The position numbers and the translations under genes were made by a program. Below are positions 1 to 13,700 of a stretch of DNA of 64,000 nucleotides, in pieces. The stretch is from Schizophyllum amplum (taxonomy: Eukaryota > Basidiomycota > Agaricomycetes > Agaricales > Schizophyllaceae), in NCBI GenBank assembly GCA_007026445.1, contig VDMD01000040.1, positions 62,001 to 126,000 on the forward strand, in the 5' to 3' direction. The notes below the pieces were generated by a model. That model did not search any database and was not told the DNA's origin. It saw only the letters and a list, made by a program, of their open reading frames with translations. Each line of letters starts with the position of its first letter. Positions within the stretch are counted from its first letter, which is position 1.

Positions 1-263
1 ATGATTGCCGGTGGACATGGTGGTTGTAAAGCAAAAGATACACGATGTTATTTGGCTATTGCGGGGGTTACAAACAATGAGCAGCCTAATGCACCACCAT
101 CTGTCAACACAAGCCTTGCATGATTACCTCAGCAATTGAGTTGAACTTGAACGTTGGTTGAAACACCGACGTACCTTCCTTGCCTTCGCCCACAATCCAT
201 TGCACTTCCACTCGCGAGTCGTAGACCATCATCCTTTGTCGTGCATCGTACTGCGACACAGTA

Positions 264-2510
264 ATGTCCGCTCGAGGCCGCAGCTCAGGTTCAAAAGGCC
301 GGGGGCGTGGTGAACGTGGTGCTGGGCCTGTCACTGCTGCTCCTGCGCGTAAAATTGCAGTTGAACTTCCTCCAGCACTGACGACAAGGTCAAAGAACCG
401 AGATTCACACCCTGGGTCCGTTGTTGTCAATGCTCAGCAGCGACGTCGCACAACGGCCGAGGTCCAGGCGGCGCGGGAAGCAGAGGAACAGCGCGCTGCT
501 GACGAGGAGGCAGAGAAGCAGAGGAGACTCAAGAAGGTTGCTGACATTGAAGATGGACTCGACCAAGAGGACGTGCAGCGCGACAAGGATGCCTTTACGG
601 GGCCGCAGGAGTCGCGCATTCTCCGAGCTCGCGCCGCCGTTGTGCAAAAAGGTATGGTCGTGGACGTGTTTCTCGATGACCGCACTAATGGTCTTGAAGA
701 TAAAGATGTCACCATGTCAGCCGGCGACGAGGAGAGCGATAGCGGCAGTGGTGATGATTACGAGGAAGCATCTGCTGTTGAACGACTTGCAAGCGACGGC
801 GAGGAGTCCGACGAGCTCAAGGACGATGTTGTGGCGGAGAACAGTTCTGTACATGGCAACCTGCCAGCGAGCAAGGCGAACACAGCAGGCAAGGCAAAGA
901 AGATGGGGAAGGCCAAGAAGGGTAGAGATGATGTGCATCTTCATCGTGAGATGATTAGTGTTGACGCGCCTACGGCCGCACCGGATGCCGGTAAACGCAA
1001 GGCCGACGCCGCCGTCGGAGAGAATCAGGAGTAAGACTCTGCTCTTCGCCTCTTGCCGTCATGACATTGTCGCTGATTCTGTATGTCTCTGCAGCCGCCG
1101 CGGTTCAAAAGGTCAAGAAGAGCAAGGACACTGCGAGCGACTCGATGTATCAGCCCGGAGGGATAGCTGATGATGACGAAGAGGTCACACAAGAGAGGGA
1201 GGGCGTGATACGCGGCTCTGCTGGTTCCGTCAAGGTGCGTGTTCGCTTACTTCGACGGCTCTACACCGCTAATGACATACACAGCTGAGGACGACCGCTA
1301 CTGTCGAGCTCGCCAAGCAAGCGCGTCGCGTCACGAAGACCGCCGCGTGCAGCGGTGTTCCGAAGTGGACGACTGCACACCTACCCGATGCATACAAGCT
1401 CTTCTTTCCTCGCTATTTCTGTCCCCTCCTGCGCAGTATGCACGCGGCGCGTGCTCCGTGGGCCTCGATCCACGTCGAAGATGTGCAAGCCATCTTCGAC
1501 GCGTTCGAGATGGAGGAGGTGGCAGAGATCGGGGGTGTCTGGATGGACTTGGTGCGTCTTCCGCTCCTCTGTCCAACTCACTACTTACCCCGCTGCCCTG
1601 TACTAGGGCCAATATCGCCTCAATGACTCGCATACCAAGCTCGCAAAGGCTGCCATTGTCCGCGTCACCGAGCTCTTCGATCAAGACGAGTTCCTTGGGG
1701 ATGACCTTGTCGGCCGGGCAGAGCGTATTCGCGCGTATGTGGAGCATGCGATCACGGAGGTGGGCGTTGGAAAGGACAAGTCTGCGCCCATGCACTGGCA
1801 GCGATGGGGTGACGGGACACACAAAACGGTGCGTGGTTCCTGTCCTCGAAGCACCATCTAACGCAGCATCTGCAGGGGTTCCTGCAAACGGACCTCATCC
1901 TCGCTACCTTCTCTATCCACCTTCAAGAGACAGAATGCACCCTTCCGGATGATAGCGCTATGCCGCTGCGTGACCATCCTCGGCCGGTCGCAAAGTTGAT
2001 AATCTCGGCGCAAGCGGTGCGCCATCTTCTCACTACATGTGTACCATACTGACTCTTGTTCAGGTACAGCGCGCGCTCGGCTTTTTCAGCACGGGTGAAT
2101 TCGTTGCGCCCAAGCAGAAGAACCGCAAGGACGACTTCTCTGCGAACAACTATGGCGACTATCAGGAGCGCAACGAGAAGGGCAAGCTCAAGTCGAAGAA
2201 CCGTGCCACAAAATGGGTCAAGACCTTGACAAACTGGACACCGGCCACCTGGGAGCGCGTCGTCGCTAACGCTGCTGCTTGGCTGCCGGATACGGCTCAG
2301 AGCAAATCTGTGTCGGCCGCCACAACGCCTGCCGCGAGCGAAGCAGAGTCCGCCTCTGATAGCGATTCAGATGGCTCTTTCATCATACAGTCCGACGACG
2401 AGGCCTTCGACGATCTTGGTATCGGTGCCGATGCTTACGATTCGATGGGAGTTGGAGATGCTGTAGACGAGGGGACAGGCGAGCATCCTAGTGGGTATGC
2501 TGCTGTATAG
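264..2510 (+). CDS. Multi-exon hypothetical protein, TE-neighbourhood type
   Basis: I do not recognise a named domain. The first exon starts at ATG 264 and reads about 255 codons: a basic, Gly/Arg/Ser-rich head, then a charged Glu/Ala/Arg stretch that should form coiled coil, then acidic patches (DEESDSGSGDD) and Lys-rich patches (KKMGKAKKG). Further coding pieces lie around 1095-1240, 1320-1560, 1610-1830 and 1880-1960. The last exon is 2064-2510 and ends with Ser/Asp-rich sequence and a TAG stop. Motifs such as FFSTGEF, RNRKDD-like and KSKNRATKWVKTL suggest a nuclear protein. GT-AG introns are visible (for example a gtaaga donor at 1031 and a tctctgcag acceptor at 1094), but that pair does not keep the reading frame. 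Either a boundary is wrong or the gene carries a frameshift. It lies outside both large inverted-repeat elements. Confidence 0.5.
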
Positions 2511-2674
2511 AGAATGGCATCGCTAGGACTTATTTCTTGTTTGACGGCATGTACAAGTTTACACCTATTGCGTGGTGATACCGCTATCTGCTATATAATA
2601 CCATCATCCTGTGCTCAAAACAAATGCATTGCGAGGCCGCGAAGAAGTAACAGCAAGGTGTCGCAGGCCAACTA

Positions 2675-3065
2675 CTGTAGCATTTCGACCGTAGGTTCAC
2701 CGGGTGTGACCTGTGACAAGTTCAGCCGGGATGTTCATGAGTTCAGCCAACCGCTAGAGGTGTGACAAGGACCAGATAGGTTCACAGACTTTTTGCAAGT
2801 TCATTGACTTAAAAGGGTTTTTATTGTATTTGGCAGTAAGCTAGGGTTTGTACAGGTCAGATACATAGCAAACAACCTCTTAGCAGACAGATAGGGTCGG
2901 TTTAAAGGCTCAAGAAAAATTAACGCAAAAATCAATGGTAAATTTAATATTTCAATGGCCTGTCGCGTTGTTCGCGGCGGTGCATGACTTGTGACCGAAG
3001 TCGGTTAGGTTCAGTTCAAGGGCGGTCGTGACGTGTGACATGAACCTACGGTCGAAATGCTACAG
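2675..3065. mobile_element. 391-bp MITE with TA target duplication
   Basis: The two ends are inverted copies reading CTGTAGCATTTCGACC and on through GTAGGTTCA, about 25 bp. Each is flanked by the dinucleotide TA (2673-2674 and 3066-3067). There is no ORF inside. A TA duplication and short TIRs fit a Tc1/mariner-type non-autonomous element; that assignment is inference. It sits just 3' of the hypothetical gene. Confidence 0.75.
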
Positions 3066-3100
3066 TACGCTGCCACAGGACATCAATGATGGATCATGCA

Positions 3101-3150
3101 TGCGACAGGAAAGTACATCCTGCGACAGGAATGCACATCCTGCAGCAGGA
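3101..3150. repeat. 20-bp direct repeat, 2.5 copies
   Basis: The unit TGCGACAGGA plus ten further bases recurs at 3101 and 3121, and a diverged TGCAGCAGGA follows at 3141. The period is exactly 20 bp. The surrounding 3070-3640 holds no gene I can support. Confidence 0.6.
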
Positions 3151-3642
3151 AGACCCAGCACGCCGCGGGCAGAATGATGGCTTTTTCAGCATGTACAGGC
3201 TGGAAAGGCAAACCGACCTTGCATGCGGCAGGCGGTCGTCCTTTCCTGCCTTTCTGGCATGCCACATGCCGGAAAAGCCGGAAAAGCCGGGGGGTGCTAC
3301 TTTACTGATGTATATGCCCTAGGGCCACTTACTAGTGCCCACTGGTGGCGAGTCGCGCTGCAGGAACCTTGCGTGTTCAAGCTACAGAGAGTATGTGCCT
3401 ATAGAAGACGTACCCGCGCGCAACACCGCACGGAATTCGCAGCAGGAAGCGGCCCAGCGGGTCCAGCAGCGCTGTAGAAGTACGGGAATGCTGAACTTCC
3501 TTGAACTTGGAAGTTCTGTCGCCCGCGAAGTTCCTAGCGCACGTGGATCAGTGCACGCGAACGGCCCCGGCGAAAACATTGGGCCGAGATCTGGCGCCGA
3601 TAGGGACAGTAGGCGCAGAAGTTCGTTGGAAGTAGACCGTCT

Positions 3643-3788
3643 GGTAGTCTCCCCAGGCAGTCGTTCGTAGAACGTCTGCTTCATGTCGCGCCCCGATAGC
3701 CGGAGTGCCCGCATTTGAAGTCACCTGATGTTTCCCGCGCTTTAACATCCCTTATATGTAGTGATATCCGGTCGGATCCGCGGTCCGA
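3643..3788. repeat. Left terminal inverted repeat of element A
   Basis: The inner 115 bp (3674-3788) match 22341-22455 in reverse complement without a visible mismatch. Similarity stops sharply after GGTCCGA at 3788. The outer 31 bp carry the TAGACCGTCT-type terminus shared with element B. Confidence 0.75.
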
Positions 3789-3815
3789 TAGTCAGCGCGC
3801 GCCGCGCCTTGGGCC

Positions 3816-5947
3816 TTGTTCCCGACGTCTTGTCGTCAGTCTACCGATGTCGACGCGACGAAACGAGAGCTTCAAATTCTGTTCTGCAGAGGGAGAAACT
3901 CTTGTCAAATCCAGGAAGTCAATGTCGAGCCCCATGACCATCAGCTAGAGGTGCTCACTCATGCCCTCGACGGTGTCGACACACTCGCCATCACATACAC
4001 CGGCGGCGGAAAATCGGGATACATCTGGATGCTCAGTGTGATCCTGAGAGCTCTGAAGAACCAGCCCTCCCTATGCCCGTCTTTCAAGCTACCGCCCAAT
4101 CCCCTCATCGTCGTAATCTGTCCTACACTGGCACTCGAAGAAGATCTCGTGAGTACTGCATGCCTTGATCAATGCTTGCAAACTTGACATATAGACAGGC
4201 TCTTAAGCTCAAGAAGTATAACACGTCGGCACTAGTCTTGAACAAGGAGCGCAGCGACGAATACAAACGCGTCGGCAAGGATATCTTCAAGGATGCGGGC
4301 AGCCACACGTACTCAGTCCTTCTCATGACGCCGGAGATGCTCGCTTCCAAGCCCGTCCGTCGCCTCATGGAGAGCCCGGCGATGCAGCGCCGTCAAATTG
4401 CACTCATGATCGACGAAGTCCACCTCTTGTATTCTTGGGGTCCAGGATTCCGCACAGAATACACTCAGCTCGGCCACATGCGTGCGCTATTCTCGCCACG
4501 CACTCCCCTCATCGCTTTCACTGCCACTCTGCGCGAGGGCGAAGAGGGGGCGTCGCCACGCGCGTCCGTCTGTCGGTTCCTCGGCCTTCGACCAGGACAC
4601 TTTCACGTCGTACACCGCTCCAACGCACGATACGAAATGCGCATTCTCGTCCGTCCTTTCCACCACTCGTCGCAGAGCGCCACATTTCCAGATCTGGACT
4701 GGGTCGCAAATGCGCCGGGAAAGACCATAATATTCTGCCAGAGCATCAAGATGGGTCATAAGATAGCGGATTATCTACTCACGAAGTGGCACGAACCCAG
4801 CGCCACAAACCGCCCCCACCTCTACAACCGCCTCAATACGGACGGCTTCAACCGTAATCTAATCCAGCTCATTGTGTCTTCGGCTCGGATCGTCGTAATC
4901 GCAACCGACACGCTGTCAGTCGGCATCGACATCGAAGACATTGACACCGTCATCATACTCGATCCCCATGATATAGACGATGCGTGGCAGAAAGCTGGTC
5001 GTGCAGGCAGAAACTCTGTGCGCGTTGCTCGTCCGCGTGTCATCATTTACGTTGCGGCGAAGACGTTCAATAACCCGGCCGGCGTGCTCGACGCTGCCAG
5101 CTCTGCGATGAAGCAAGCTCCGACATCAAAAGCACAAATCAAGCTTCCCGACACGAGCATCGCCCGCCTCGTCATGGCAGCGTGTAAAACGCAGGAGATC
5201 GATGTGCAGTATGGGAACGATCGTACGGAGCAGCCGTGCGACTGCATTACCTGTCGCACAACGCCGCGTGCGCGATTCCCATCGCCTTGCGAGTGCAGCG
5301 GCTGCTCAGAGGAGTCGTCCCTCGCCCTCTCTACGCCCACAATGCCGGCATTGGCGACGCCTCCGCAAGACGATCCCTTGCCTCCTTCCAGGCGGGTCAC
5401 AGTGGTGATGCGCGCCATTGCGGTCAAGCGCCTGGAAGGCTTTCGCCGCACGGTACTTCAGGAGTTGCCGGATGACGAGGATGCGCCGCTGAGCGCGATC
5501 ATGTCGGATGTCGACATTCAGACAGTCGTCCGAAATCTACAAAACACGCTCGACTACGAAAGCATCGCGCCGATCTACCGCGAAGTACGCTACGGATCGA
5601 TGCCCCCCGAGCAGCTGAAGGAAACCAGCGTCATGAAGCCGGTCGTTGGCGGGAACGTGTTTTTGGAGAGAGCGTGCCCTGTGCTGCTCGATCTTATACA
5701 TGACTTGCACGTCGAGTTTCAGGTGATGCGACGACGTGCGATGGACGAGAAAAATGCGAAGCAGAGAGCGGCGCGCGCATCGAAGAAGAAGCAGCCCGAA
5801 GCAGCGGTCGCCGATCTTCAGGAGGTAATAGACGAGGACACCGAGGACTTCGACGATACTCAGGAGATGGAGCCCTTGAACGAGTCTCGCCCGCCCGTTC
5901 GCGCGGATGAATTTTATGCAGGGGATATTAGTGCGTGGTACTCATAG
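3816..5947 (+). CDS. RecQ-like SF2 helicase of element A (5' end uncertain)
   Basis: This is an ATP-dependent DNA helicase of superfamily 2. Exon 1 ends at 4148; the intron is 4149-4198 (donor gtgagt, acceptor gacag); exon 2 runs 4199-5947, and joining them keeps frame. Visible motifs are Walker A TYTGGGKSG, motif Ia VVICPTLALEEDL, motif II IDEVH (DEVH rather than DEAH), motif III AFTATLRE, and C-terminal helicase motifs IIFCQSIKMGH, ATDTLSVGIDIEDID and WQKAGRAGRN. A Cys cluster CDCITC ... CECSGC follows near residue 475, in the place of a RecQ zinc module. An acidic, Lys-rich tail ends the protein. No ATG is evident in the exon 1 frame. The start at 3816 is only the open limit, and a further 5' exon inside the TIR is likely. 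It may be an accessory helicase of the transposon. Confidence 0.75.
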
Positions 5948-6496
5948 AGTCTCAATGCCAGTCCAGATCAATGGTATCGCATGAGCAAGCGTGCACATAT
6001 GTTGAGGCAAGCCAAAGGCAAGCAATGTGTCGGGCAAGGGTCTAGAGTCAGACGAATGGTAAACGACGTCGCGGCCACTCAATGCGAACCGAACATGCAT
6101 CACGTGTCGGGTTGGTTCTCACCATCAACGGCCATTATGTATTCTCCTCCGTCCCTCTTTCTCATCGTCCCACCATCTCCCCAACGCTCAGTAGGCCCTC
6201 CCCTCAACGCTGAAGTTATCTGACCACACATTTTCGATGGCATCTTGATGGTCGAGCACGATTTCGAGCGTCGACCCATGACCTACATCGACAGCACAAC
6301 GCTCATTTGCAGCGTCGCGCAATTTTCGCCGCTGGTGCTGGGTTTTGAAGAGTAAGAGAGTCTCCGTTCACTGCGTCTACCGTGTGCTTATGTATTATAC
6401 AGCGATGAGTGCGATGCGCTCAACGTCGTAGGTACGAGAAGCTCCCCGGGCCCGGCGTCCTCCCGCGCCTTCTAGCCGTCGGCCGCATGAAGCATC
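5948..6496. other. Intergenic space between convergent genes of element A
   Basis: The region lies between the stop of the helicase (+) and the stop of the DUF6589 gene (-). I see no gene here, only weak pyrimidine-rich stretches near 6140-6190. It presumably holds both 3' UTRs. Confidence 0.5.
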
Positions 6497-9400
6497 CTAT
6501 GCCGTCTCGTCGTCCGTCTTGTCCAGCATCGGATCGTCGAATGACGGCAAAGCCTCGTCGGTACCAGGTGTGTTCTCCTCTTCGTCGTCGTCGTCCTCTA
6601 AGCTCAGCTGCCGTTCTTCCTCCAAGCGCTCCACCACCGCTGTTGCCTCCTGCTGGAAGTCGACACGTCGTAGATGAACGCGTCCCTCAGAGTCCAGCGC
6701 AGCAAACGCGACACCAAGCACGCTCTGTCCGCCTTCGTCTTCATCTCGCAACGGTGCGTTGCCTGTCATACCGCCCTCCTCATCGCTTGACTCCTCTGCG
6801 GCTGCAGTCGGTACACCTGGTAAGCCTTGACCTGATCCGCGGCTTTCTGCTGATTTTGCGAGGCGACGCGCGAGGCCTCTTTTGCGAGATGTTCGGCCGA
6901 TGTACTTGGTGAGCCGCGTCTTCTTCAGATTTTCGACTCCCTTGTTGACTCTATCGCGATCGGTAGCACCGTCGAGTACGCGACCTGCACGATAGACATG
7001 CAGTTGATGACCACGGTAAAGGGCCAGCAGGGTACGGATTTCCGCCTTTGTGGTTGGATCGCTATGTCTTGCTGACCGCTTTCCAAGTCCGACTCCCTCC
7101 ACCCACTCCGTTCGGAGCTGCGCAACGTGTAGGACGTTTCGTGACCAGATGTTGCGTAGGAAGGGGTCAGAGTAGTCAACGCCCTTGTGTTGGGCAACGG
7201 CATCGAGAAGCCGGTTGAAGTACTCCTGGAGTAGGTCCCCTTCGCAGAAATGGTTCGCTTTTCCAGTTAAGTTGACTAACGAGAGCCGCAGCAGGGCCGT
7301 CTTCATCTCGGGACTGCTCTCGTACTCAAGGGAGATGATCGTTTCCAACAGATACTCCGTGTAGTTCGTGCAGGAGGAGCCAGCGAACTGGAATAGCTGA
7401 CATTTAGTGACCTCGTAGACGCGCCCTGGGTCGCCTGCTGCTGTCGCTATCATGCTCTCGCGCGAGAGCGCAGCGATGCGCATGAAGGTGCGTGAGTTGG
7501 CCAGTGCGAGATCGCCTGAGTACTGACTGCCCTCGGGTTCGGCTTTTGTTTTCTTCGCCTTCGCAGCCTTCCGTGTCGTGGTGCGCTGCGAGCCCGTGTG
7601 CACGGCGCGTTTACCGCCATTCAGCATGCCGAAGTCTTTGCTGGAATCGTCTTCGACAATGCTGTCCCATTCTTCGCCCACTGGGATGATTAATCGCTCT
7701 ATCCCTTCTCCGGACAGGACAGTCTCATGCTCGCGAAGGCTCATGTACGCACGCGTAAGCTGCTTCGCCTGTGTGAAGAGGCCGTCCACTGACGGCAAAA
7801 GCCCAGCGGCCTTGCATACTGCGAAGAATTCGAAGATATCCTCAGTCCTAAAGCACAGTCTTCGCGAGTATGTCAGAGCTCTACCACGGCGATATGAATT
7901 GCTACTCACCTCCAACAGTCGAGCATCCGTGCATCGAGTACGAGATACATGAGCTGTGAGCCCTGTGCATAGTCAAACTTCTTCAGGTCTGCCGGACGCC
8001 GTCGGCCAAGCCTTGTCGCGCTGTGCCCCAATGTCGAGTAGTCTGAGGTGAGCGGTTCACCGTAATGTGTGTCGATATGCTCGTTGTTGCTTGTGAAGCG
8101 CTGATGCCAGCCTTTGAGGGTTGGTAGAAGGTTTTCGAGCTTGTCGATGACATTCTCCTCGTGCTGTAGCATCTCCTGCATCTCATGCGTCTTTTGGACC
8201 ATGAATCCATCACCGCCGGCAACGACTAGGTTATTGTCGTGATGATCGCGAGTCTGCCCTATCTGCTCCAGGATGTCACCGTAGGCATCGCGCAGCTCGG
8301 TGTAGTACATTTCGTTTTTTGAGCAGCATGCAAGGGGGTGTATCTTCGTCTGACGGACGGGGAGGGGGTCCTTCGCTGCGTGTTGCTTGTACAGGCCCTG
8401 CACGCCTTTCGACAGATGTGCAAGTTCAGGAATGTAGTCGACGAGGACCTGAACCCACTGCAGGGCGAGGACAGTGTTGATGTGCTTGAAGTCAACGAGG
8501 TTGTGGAGCATGTCGACGGTGACCTCGGCGCGCTTTCCGGCATCAACATGGTGACGCTTCTCGTCAATGCTGAACGAAGAGACTGATGCATTGACGTAGT
8601 CCTCAGCCTCGTAAAGCACGCCAAAGATCCCCGTCAACAGCTTGTTTTCGCGGCCGATACGGAGGTCACGATTCAGGTGATAGTTGTGGACGTTGTCCAG
8701 CCGAATGATGTTCAACTTCTGTGGGTCCTCGCCATACGCACGTGCTGCTGCCGCTGAATCCTCTGCCAGGCGACCCAATGTCTTGATCAAAGTGTTGTAG
8801 CACGGCGTATTCCCAACACGGCTATTGAAGCGGTGGATGTCGAACGCGGCGAGGCATCCGAAGTGCAAGATGCCCGAAGCCACAGGTAAGAGATTCGCTC
8901 TGTTGCTTCGTCTGAACATCATCGTACTGATGATGTTTGTCGCCACCTAACTCCTTGTCAGCTACCGTCTGAGGGCCTACTTCAAACTTATACTCACATT
9001 GTCAATTGGCCTTCGCTTCTTTCGAACAGCTAACACCTCGCCGGGCTGGCTCTGTACCTCCCGTTCGCTCCGCGTGCATATTCGGGTAATGAACTCCCAC
9101 AGAAGAGGTTGATGCTCCTGTATGCGAGCCCGCACAAACGGCACTGTCGCGGCGCCGATGTCTGTCCATTGAATGCGGCGTCCCGACCCAAGCTTTGTGC
9201 CAATCGAGACATGTAGGCTGTTGGCTGGCTTGATACCAGCCTCAGCGTCGCGCTCGAGCTTCTCGACCGTGACTTGAGCAGCAAAAGCGGTGAGTGCTGC
9301 ACGCATAGGGCCCTTGATCTCCGAGTACTCTGGGCTGAGCGCGTAGAGGTCGTGTTTGCCTGCAACGCGACTTGAGCCGTACGCATGCGAGAACCAGAGC

Positions 9401-10257
9401 TTGATGATCTTCGAAGGTGCGAAGTGCGTGTCATGGCCTCGGAAGAAGCGAGAGAGCTTGTCGTACTGGGTATGACTTGCCATGCCTGGGCCTGCGCCGT
9501 GTGCTGTATGGTAAAGCATCTCGCCGTACGACCAATACAAAACCTCGCTGATGAACCACCACAGGAGGTCAAGCTTCTGCTGAAGCGTGCGGTACGCCCT
9601 CCGGAACGGTGGTTTCGAGGTGTCCGCATCCTCGACATCGACGTCGATATCCACGGCCGCCTTGCTTGGTTGCAGTGAGAGGAATGACTGTGCCACGACG
9701 TCTCCGCGTCCAGCAAGCAACTCAACCCTCTGCTTTAGGTTCTTGCTGAGCATGGGGATGGGGCGACGGATCTTCCGTGGTGTGCTGGGCAGTGGCAGAA
9801 TCTCGCGAGGCGGAGAGTATGGTGTGCTTGGTGGGAAGTAGCCTGCGACTTGTGTTGCCGGTGAGTGAGCTCCTGGCCGATAAGGTGACGCTGCAGGCGT
9901 CATCTGTACGACCTCGCCCAGCCGCGGACGCTTTGAAGGGCTTCCCACAGCGGCAGCGTTGGCTAATAAGGGGTCGAGGTTTTCTAGGCTACGCTTCTTG
10001 CTCGCCGCGCGTGCCCTGGCAGCCTCGAACATGGCCATAGCTTTGGCAGACTGGGCATTTTGTCGCCGCGGAGCGGGTGTTGGGGATGGGTAGTAGTTGC
10101 TGTAGTGCACGAATGTCGTCGAAGTTTTCGTATCGGTATTGCGAGTGAGTCTAGCAGGAGGCAGCGAAGTAGGGGTCAATGGAGGTCTGACCAGCGCAGG
10201 GTGCAGTACGACGGGTGTGTGTACATTATGAGGGGATATGTACGGCTGCCGGTCCAT
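6497..10257 (-). CDS. DUF6589-family protein of element A, candidate transposase
   Basis: The three exons 10257-8998, 8946-7910 and 7859-6497 join in frame to about 1,219 residues (introns with gtgagt donors and ttag/gaag acceptors). The first ~250 residues are Pro/Ser/Tyr-rich and probably disordered, with a basic stretch SPSKRPRL that could be an NLS. The conserved core holds IIRLDNVHNYHLNRDLRIGR, VLALQWVQVLV, a VVAGGDGFMV segment, STLGHSATRLGR, VLDARMLDCWR, QLFQFAGSSCTNY and VNLTGK....F..GDLLQEYFN. I recognise this as the fungal DUF6589 family. The spacing of Asp (RLDN), Asp (GGDG) and Glu (LQEYF) matches motifs in the element B copy and suggests an RNase H-like D-D-E nuclease. That last step is inference. 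The gene looks intact and is convergent with the helicase. The C-terminus is acidic. Confidence 0.7.
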
Positions 10258-10426
10258 GTCTGACGATGGTATACTTGTGTTAGAGAGGGCCAGCGCTTCG
10301 CGTGGCAGGTGGTGGGTTAGGAACTTTCCACAGTCGAATTACTAGTACATCAGCAGTATCATGTACCTGATCACAGTGATGCAGTGACAATCCTTTTGTT
10401 GGTTTACCACATGCGGAAACCATTTT

Positions 10427-10480
10427 GGGAAACCTATTTGGGAAATCTATTTGGGAAACCTATTTGGGAAACCTTATTCG
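10427..10480. repeat. 13-bp tandem repeat (GGGAAACCTATTT)
   Basis: Units start at 10427, 10440, 10453 and 10466 with an exact 13-bp period and one substitution. The flanking 10260-10745, upstream of the DUF6589 gene, has no supported gene. Confidence 0.8.
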
Positions 10481-10744
10481 GGTTGTCTGTTTTGGGAATT
10501 CTACTTTGGGCGACTCGGAGTTTGGGCCAAAGCATTCCAGACAAATTCTACTTCGGAGTAGATATGTATATACTAGTAAAGCAGCGCCAGCGCATATACG
10601 AGACCTGCATATTCATTCTCACAACATTTTCAGCTCAATTAGAAGAAACAGACAATGTGACATGCAAAACCTCCCTTCCATCTGAGGTATTTGCCTCACG
10701 CTAACAGGTACTCTATGGCCCAGCACTCTCGTCGTAGCGATGGC

Positions 10745-13700
10745 CTACTGGTATGTAGGGGGCATGACGGTAAAAGCAAGCACACACACCACTTGCGGGA
10801 CAGATGCATGATTCATCAAAAGACTTCCTTTTCTGCATTTACTCTGACCTTCGAACCTATCTAGAAACGCCTCCCGCTTAAACAGGCGGAATGAAGATAT
10901 CGGGGCCGAATCGGCGGGGGCTTGCAGGGTGGTGAGGGCGCAAGGGCGAAATGCGAGGTCGTGGGCCAGATGGCGAGGGTACGCGCAGGGGTGCACGTCA
11001 AGGGAGAGGGTGCGAGGGCATGGGGTGAGGTAGTGGGGGCGCGGGCGCTCGAGGGAAGGCGGCGGAGTACCGGTCAGCTCGCGCACGCAAAACAAACAAG
11101 GCGCGCACCTTTTCGCTGCGGGCAGCAGCACTTCGCACACCCCCCGCGCGGTCCCAAGACCTCCCCGGACTATTCGAAGCTGTCGTCCCCACCTCCCCCG
11201 CCCGTAGGAGCGCCTTCCACTTGGACCGGCTGATATAGGATTTTGGGTCGTCCTGGCGAGGTCTTGAAGCGTGGCGAGGGCGTGGGGGGCTGTAACGAGG
11301 GCGAGGGCGAGGCGAAGCGATGCCGGCGCCTCAAAGGGCGATGTCGTAGGCGAGAGTGCTGGAGTAAACGGGATGAAAGCGAATTGAAGACGATGTGGCG
11401 CAGAGCGCGACAGACTCACCTCGAGATCCATGCGCTTGCCGCCGCGCGAATTAGCCTGACGACGTCGACGGCGCCGGGCGGACAATGGACGGGGCCGTGT
11501 TCAGACCATCCAAGACGTGCTGAGCACGGGAAGTTCCCGCTCCCCTAAGACCCGCGCGCGGGTACCACCAATGTTCCGTTCTGGGCAAGCGTAGTAAAGA
11601 CCGCGTCGTCGTTGTTCAGCCTTGCTCGCCGATCCGTCGGCAACACCGTAAATGCCTGGTGCAGTGAGTATTCAAACGGGTGTTGCGGACGGCGCGGCAA
11701 AGGGCGTCCTAAGCTAGGGCACAGTGAGATGTCCACCGCAAGAGTCGTATACGGACTCAACGTCATATCGCTCATGTCCTCTTGCGCACGGCGAACGCAG
11801 AGCGCAGCAAGTACGGGTATCGGTGACCTTGGACTTGAAGTTGACGCGGCAGATGATCGAAAAGGTATCGGGAGGGGTGCATCAAGCGATAGTGAGGCGC
11901 AATTAACACGCTGCTGGGAAGGCGGCGGCGACGTGAAAGACACACGGAAAGGGACAGCGAAGATCGAGGACAAGGCGTGAGGAAGAATCACACGGCGGTG
12001 CGGTACTCGGGCCGGACCCACTCGCCGACCGGCGGCGATCGCTCCTCTCTCGCGCCGCCATGTTCGTTTCCTGCCTGAGTATCGTTTCCCCTCTCCCCCC
12101 CGGGCCCCCCCCCCCCCTTCGCATCCTCCATCGGATTCCGGTGTGTTTCCGCGCGCTCAGTTACATGATCTTGGGCGCTGACATCTCCCATTAGAATAAT
12201 CGAAACGCGACGGCGGCGAAGCTGCGCCTGCACCCGCCCTGCACCCTTCGTGTTCACTCACAGGCCGTGTTCTACGCCAATTCACCTACAAAACTCGGGA
12301 ATACGTATATTCAATGATAGTATGATATTTCGTTTCCCACTCGAGAAAAGACACGCTTGTCGAGTCGGGACCCGGACGAGGCGCGCCAGCCGCGCCGCCT
12401 CTTGCAAACTCAAGGACTACCGAAAAGAGCAACTGCGCAACTTGATACAAGTTCAACAACGACCTCGAACACTCCACCCCTTCGCGGCTCGTCGACTTCG
12501 TCACGCGCTACCCGTTACTCTACGGCACGTTGCCCGACCTCTCTAGCGCTCTCTGCTGGATGCAGCAGACGACCACGAGCACGCAGAATGACTCAACGCG
12601 CTGTTGGCGCGCCACCCCCGACGAACACGTGTAATTTCCGTCCTTCCACCTGCAACTCTGGGTACGTCCGCCCATGGCCGATGTGGTCAGTTACCATTGA
12701 ATACTGGTCACAAACGCGTCCCCCGAAACTTCCACCCTTCGGTGGACAGATCTTGGCCCCGCGATTTCCGGTAACGCGTGCCTGTGCGGCTCTGCCGCTT
12801 TCATGTCTGTCGTCGTCCCAACTTCAACGTCGCCAAGACGCGCACAGCGGCCCCAATGACGCAGTCAACATCGTCAAGACGCACTCACCTTATGCTCAAG
12901 GCTTCGCGGACGACAGCGTAGACGCTGAGTATATGTACCGCCGTTCGGCGAGCTCGGAGCAAGGTGAGTATTGTCTCTACGCGCCTTACTATAATACTAA
13001 TTTCTCGCGTTCAGACAATGGATACGCGCATGGCTGTCCGCCAAGCGACGTGATCGACGCCCCCGACCGTCTTACGACATCGTTGAGACGCCCTCAGGAC
13101 GTGCTTGCCTTGAGCACAAGAGTTGATTTCTCCTACATAGGCAAAGGTCTAGGCAATGACTATATGAATTGCCGTACAGCGACTCATGCCGGCCATTGCC
13201 GAGCATTTCGTCTTTGATCTAGCTGGAGCTGACTAGTTTTGTAGGTTTCCTCAGTATTTGTCCCTGCCTTCGACATGCCTTCATGCACACTCACAGGGCC
13301 CGTATGCAAACATTCATCTTCAAAATCCTGACAGTCAATGTATTCAATGATGCTCGACTGTTTTGTTCTGACCCATCGGCAGCGACGCGCTCGTCGAGGC
13401 GGACAACGCGTGCCAGCGGCGCGCCTCCTCCTCATAGACTTCCGAAAGAAGCAAGGACGTGATCCTGGCAGTCCAACAACGATCCCGACTGCCCTGCCGC
13501 CGTGTGGCCTTCTCGCAGGCTCGCAGCCTTTGTCATGGGCTGCCTGTCTATGACTCCATGCACTGCCTTTTTGGCGCCCTCAGCTGGGTGCTGCGGATAT
13601 CGACGAGCACGCCAGGTGACTCAACGTTGAACGCGCAGTCGCACGCCACTCACAACGAACGCCCGTTCTTCCGCCGTTCCGCGCGCGACCCCGGGTGCAG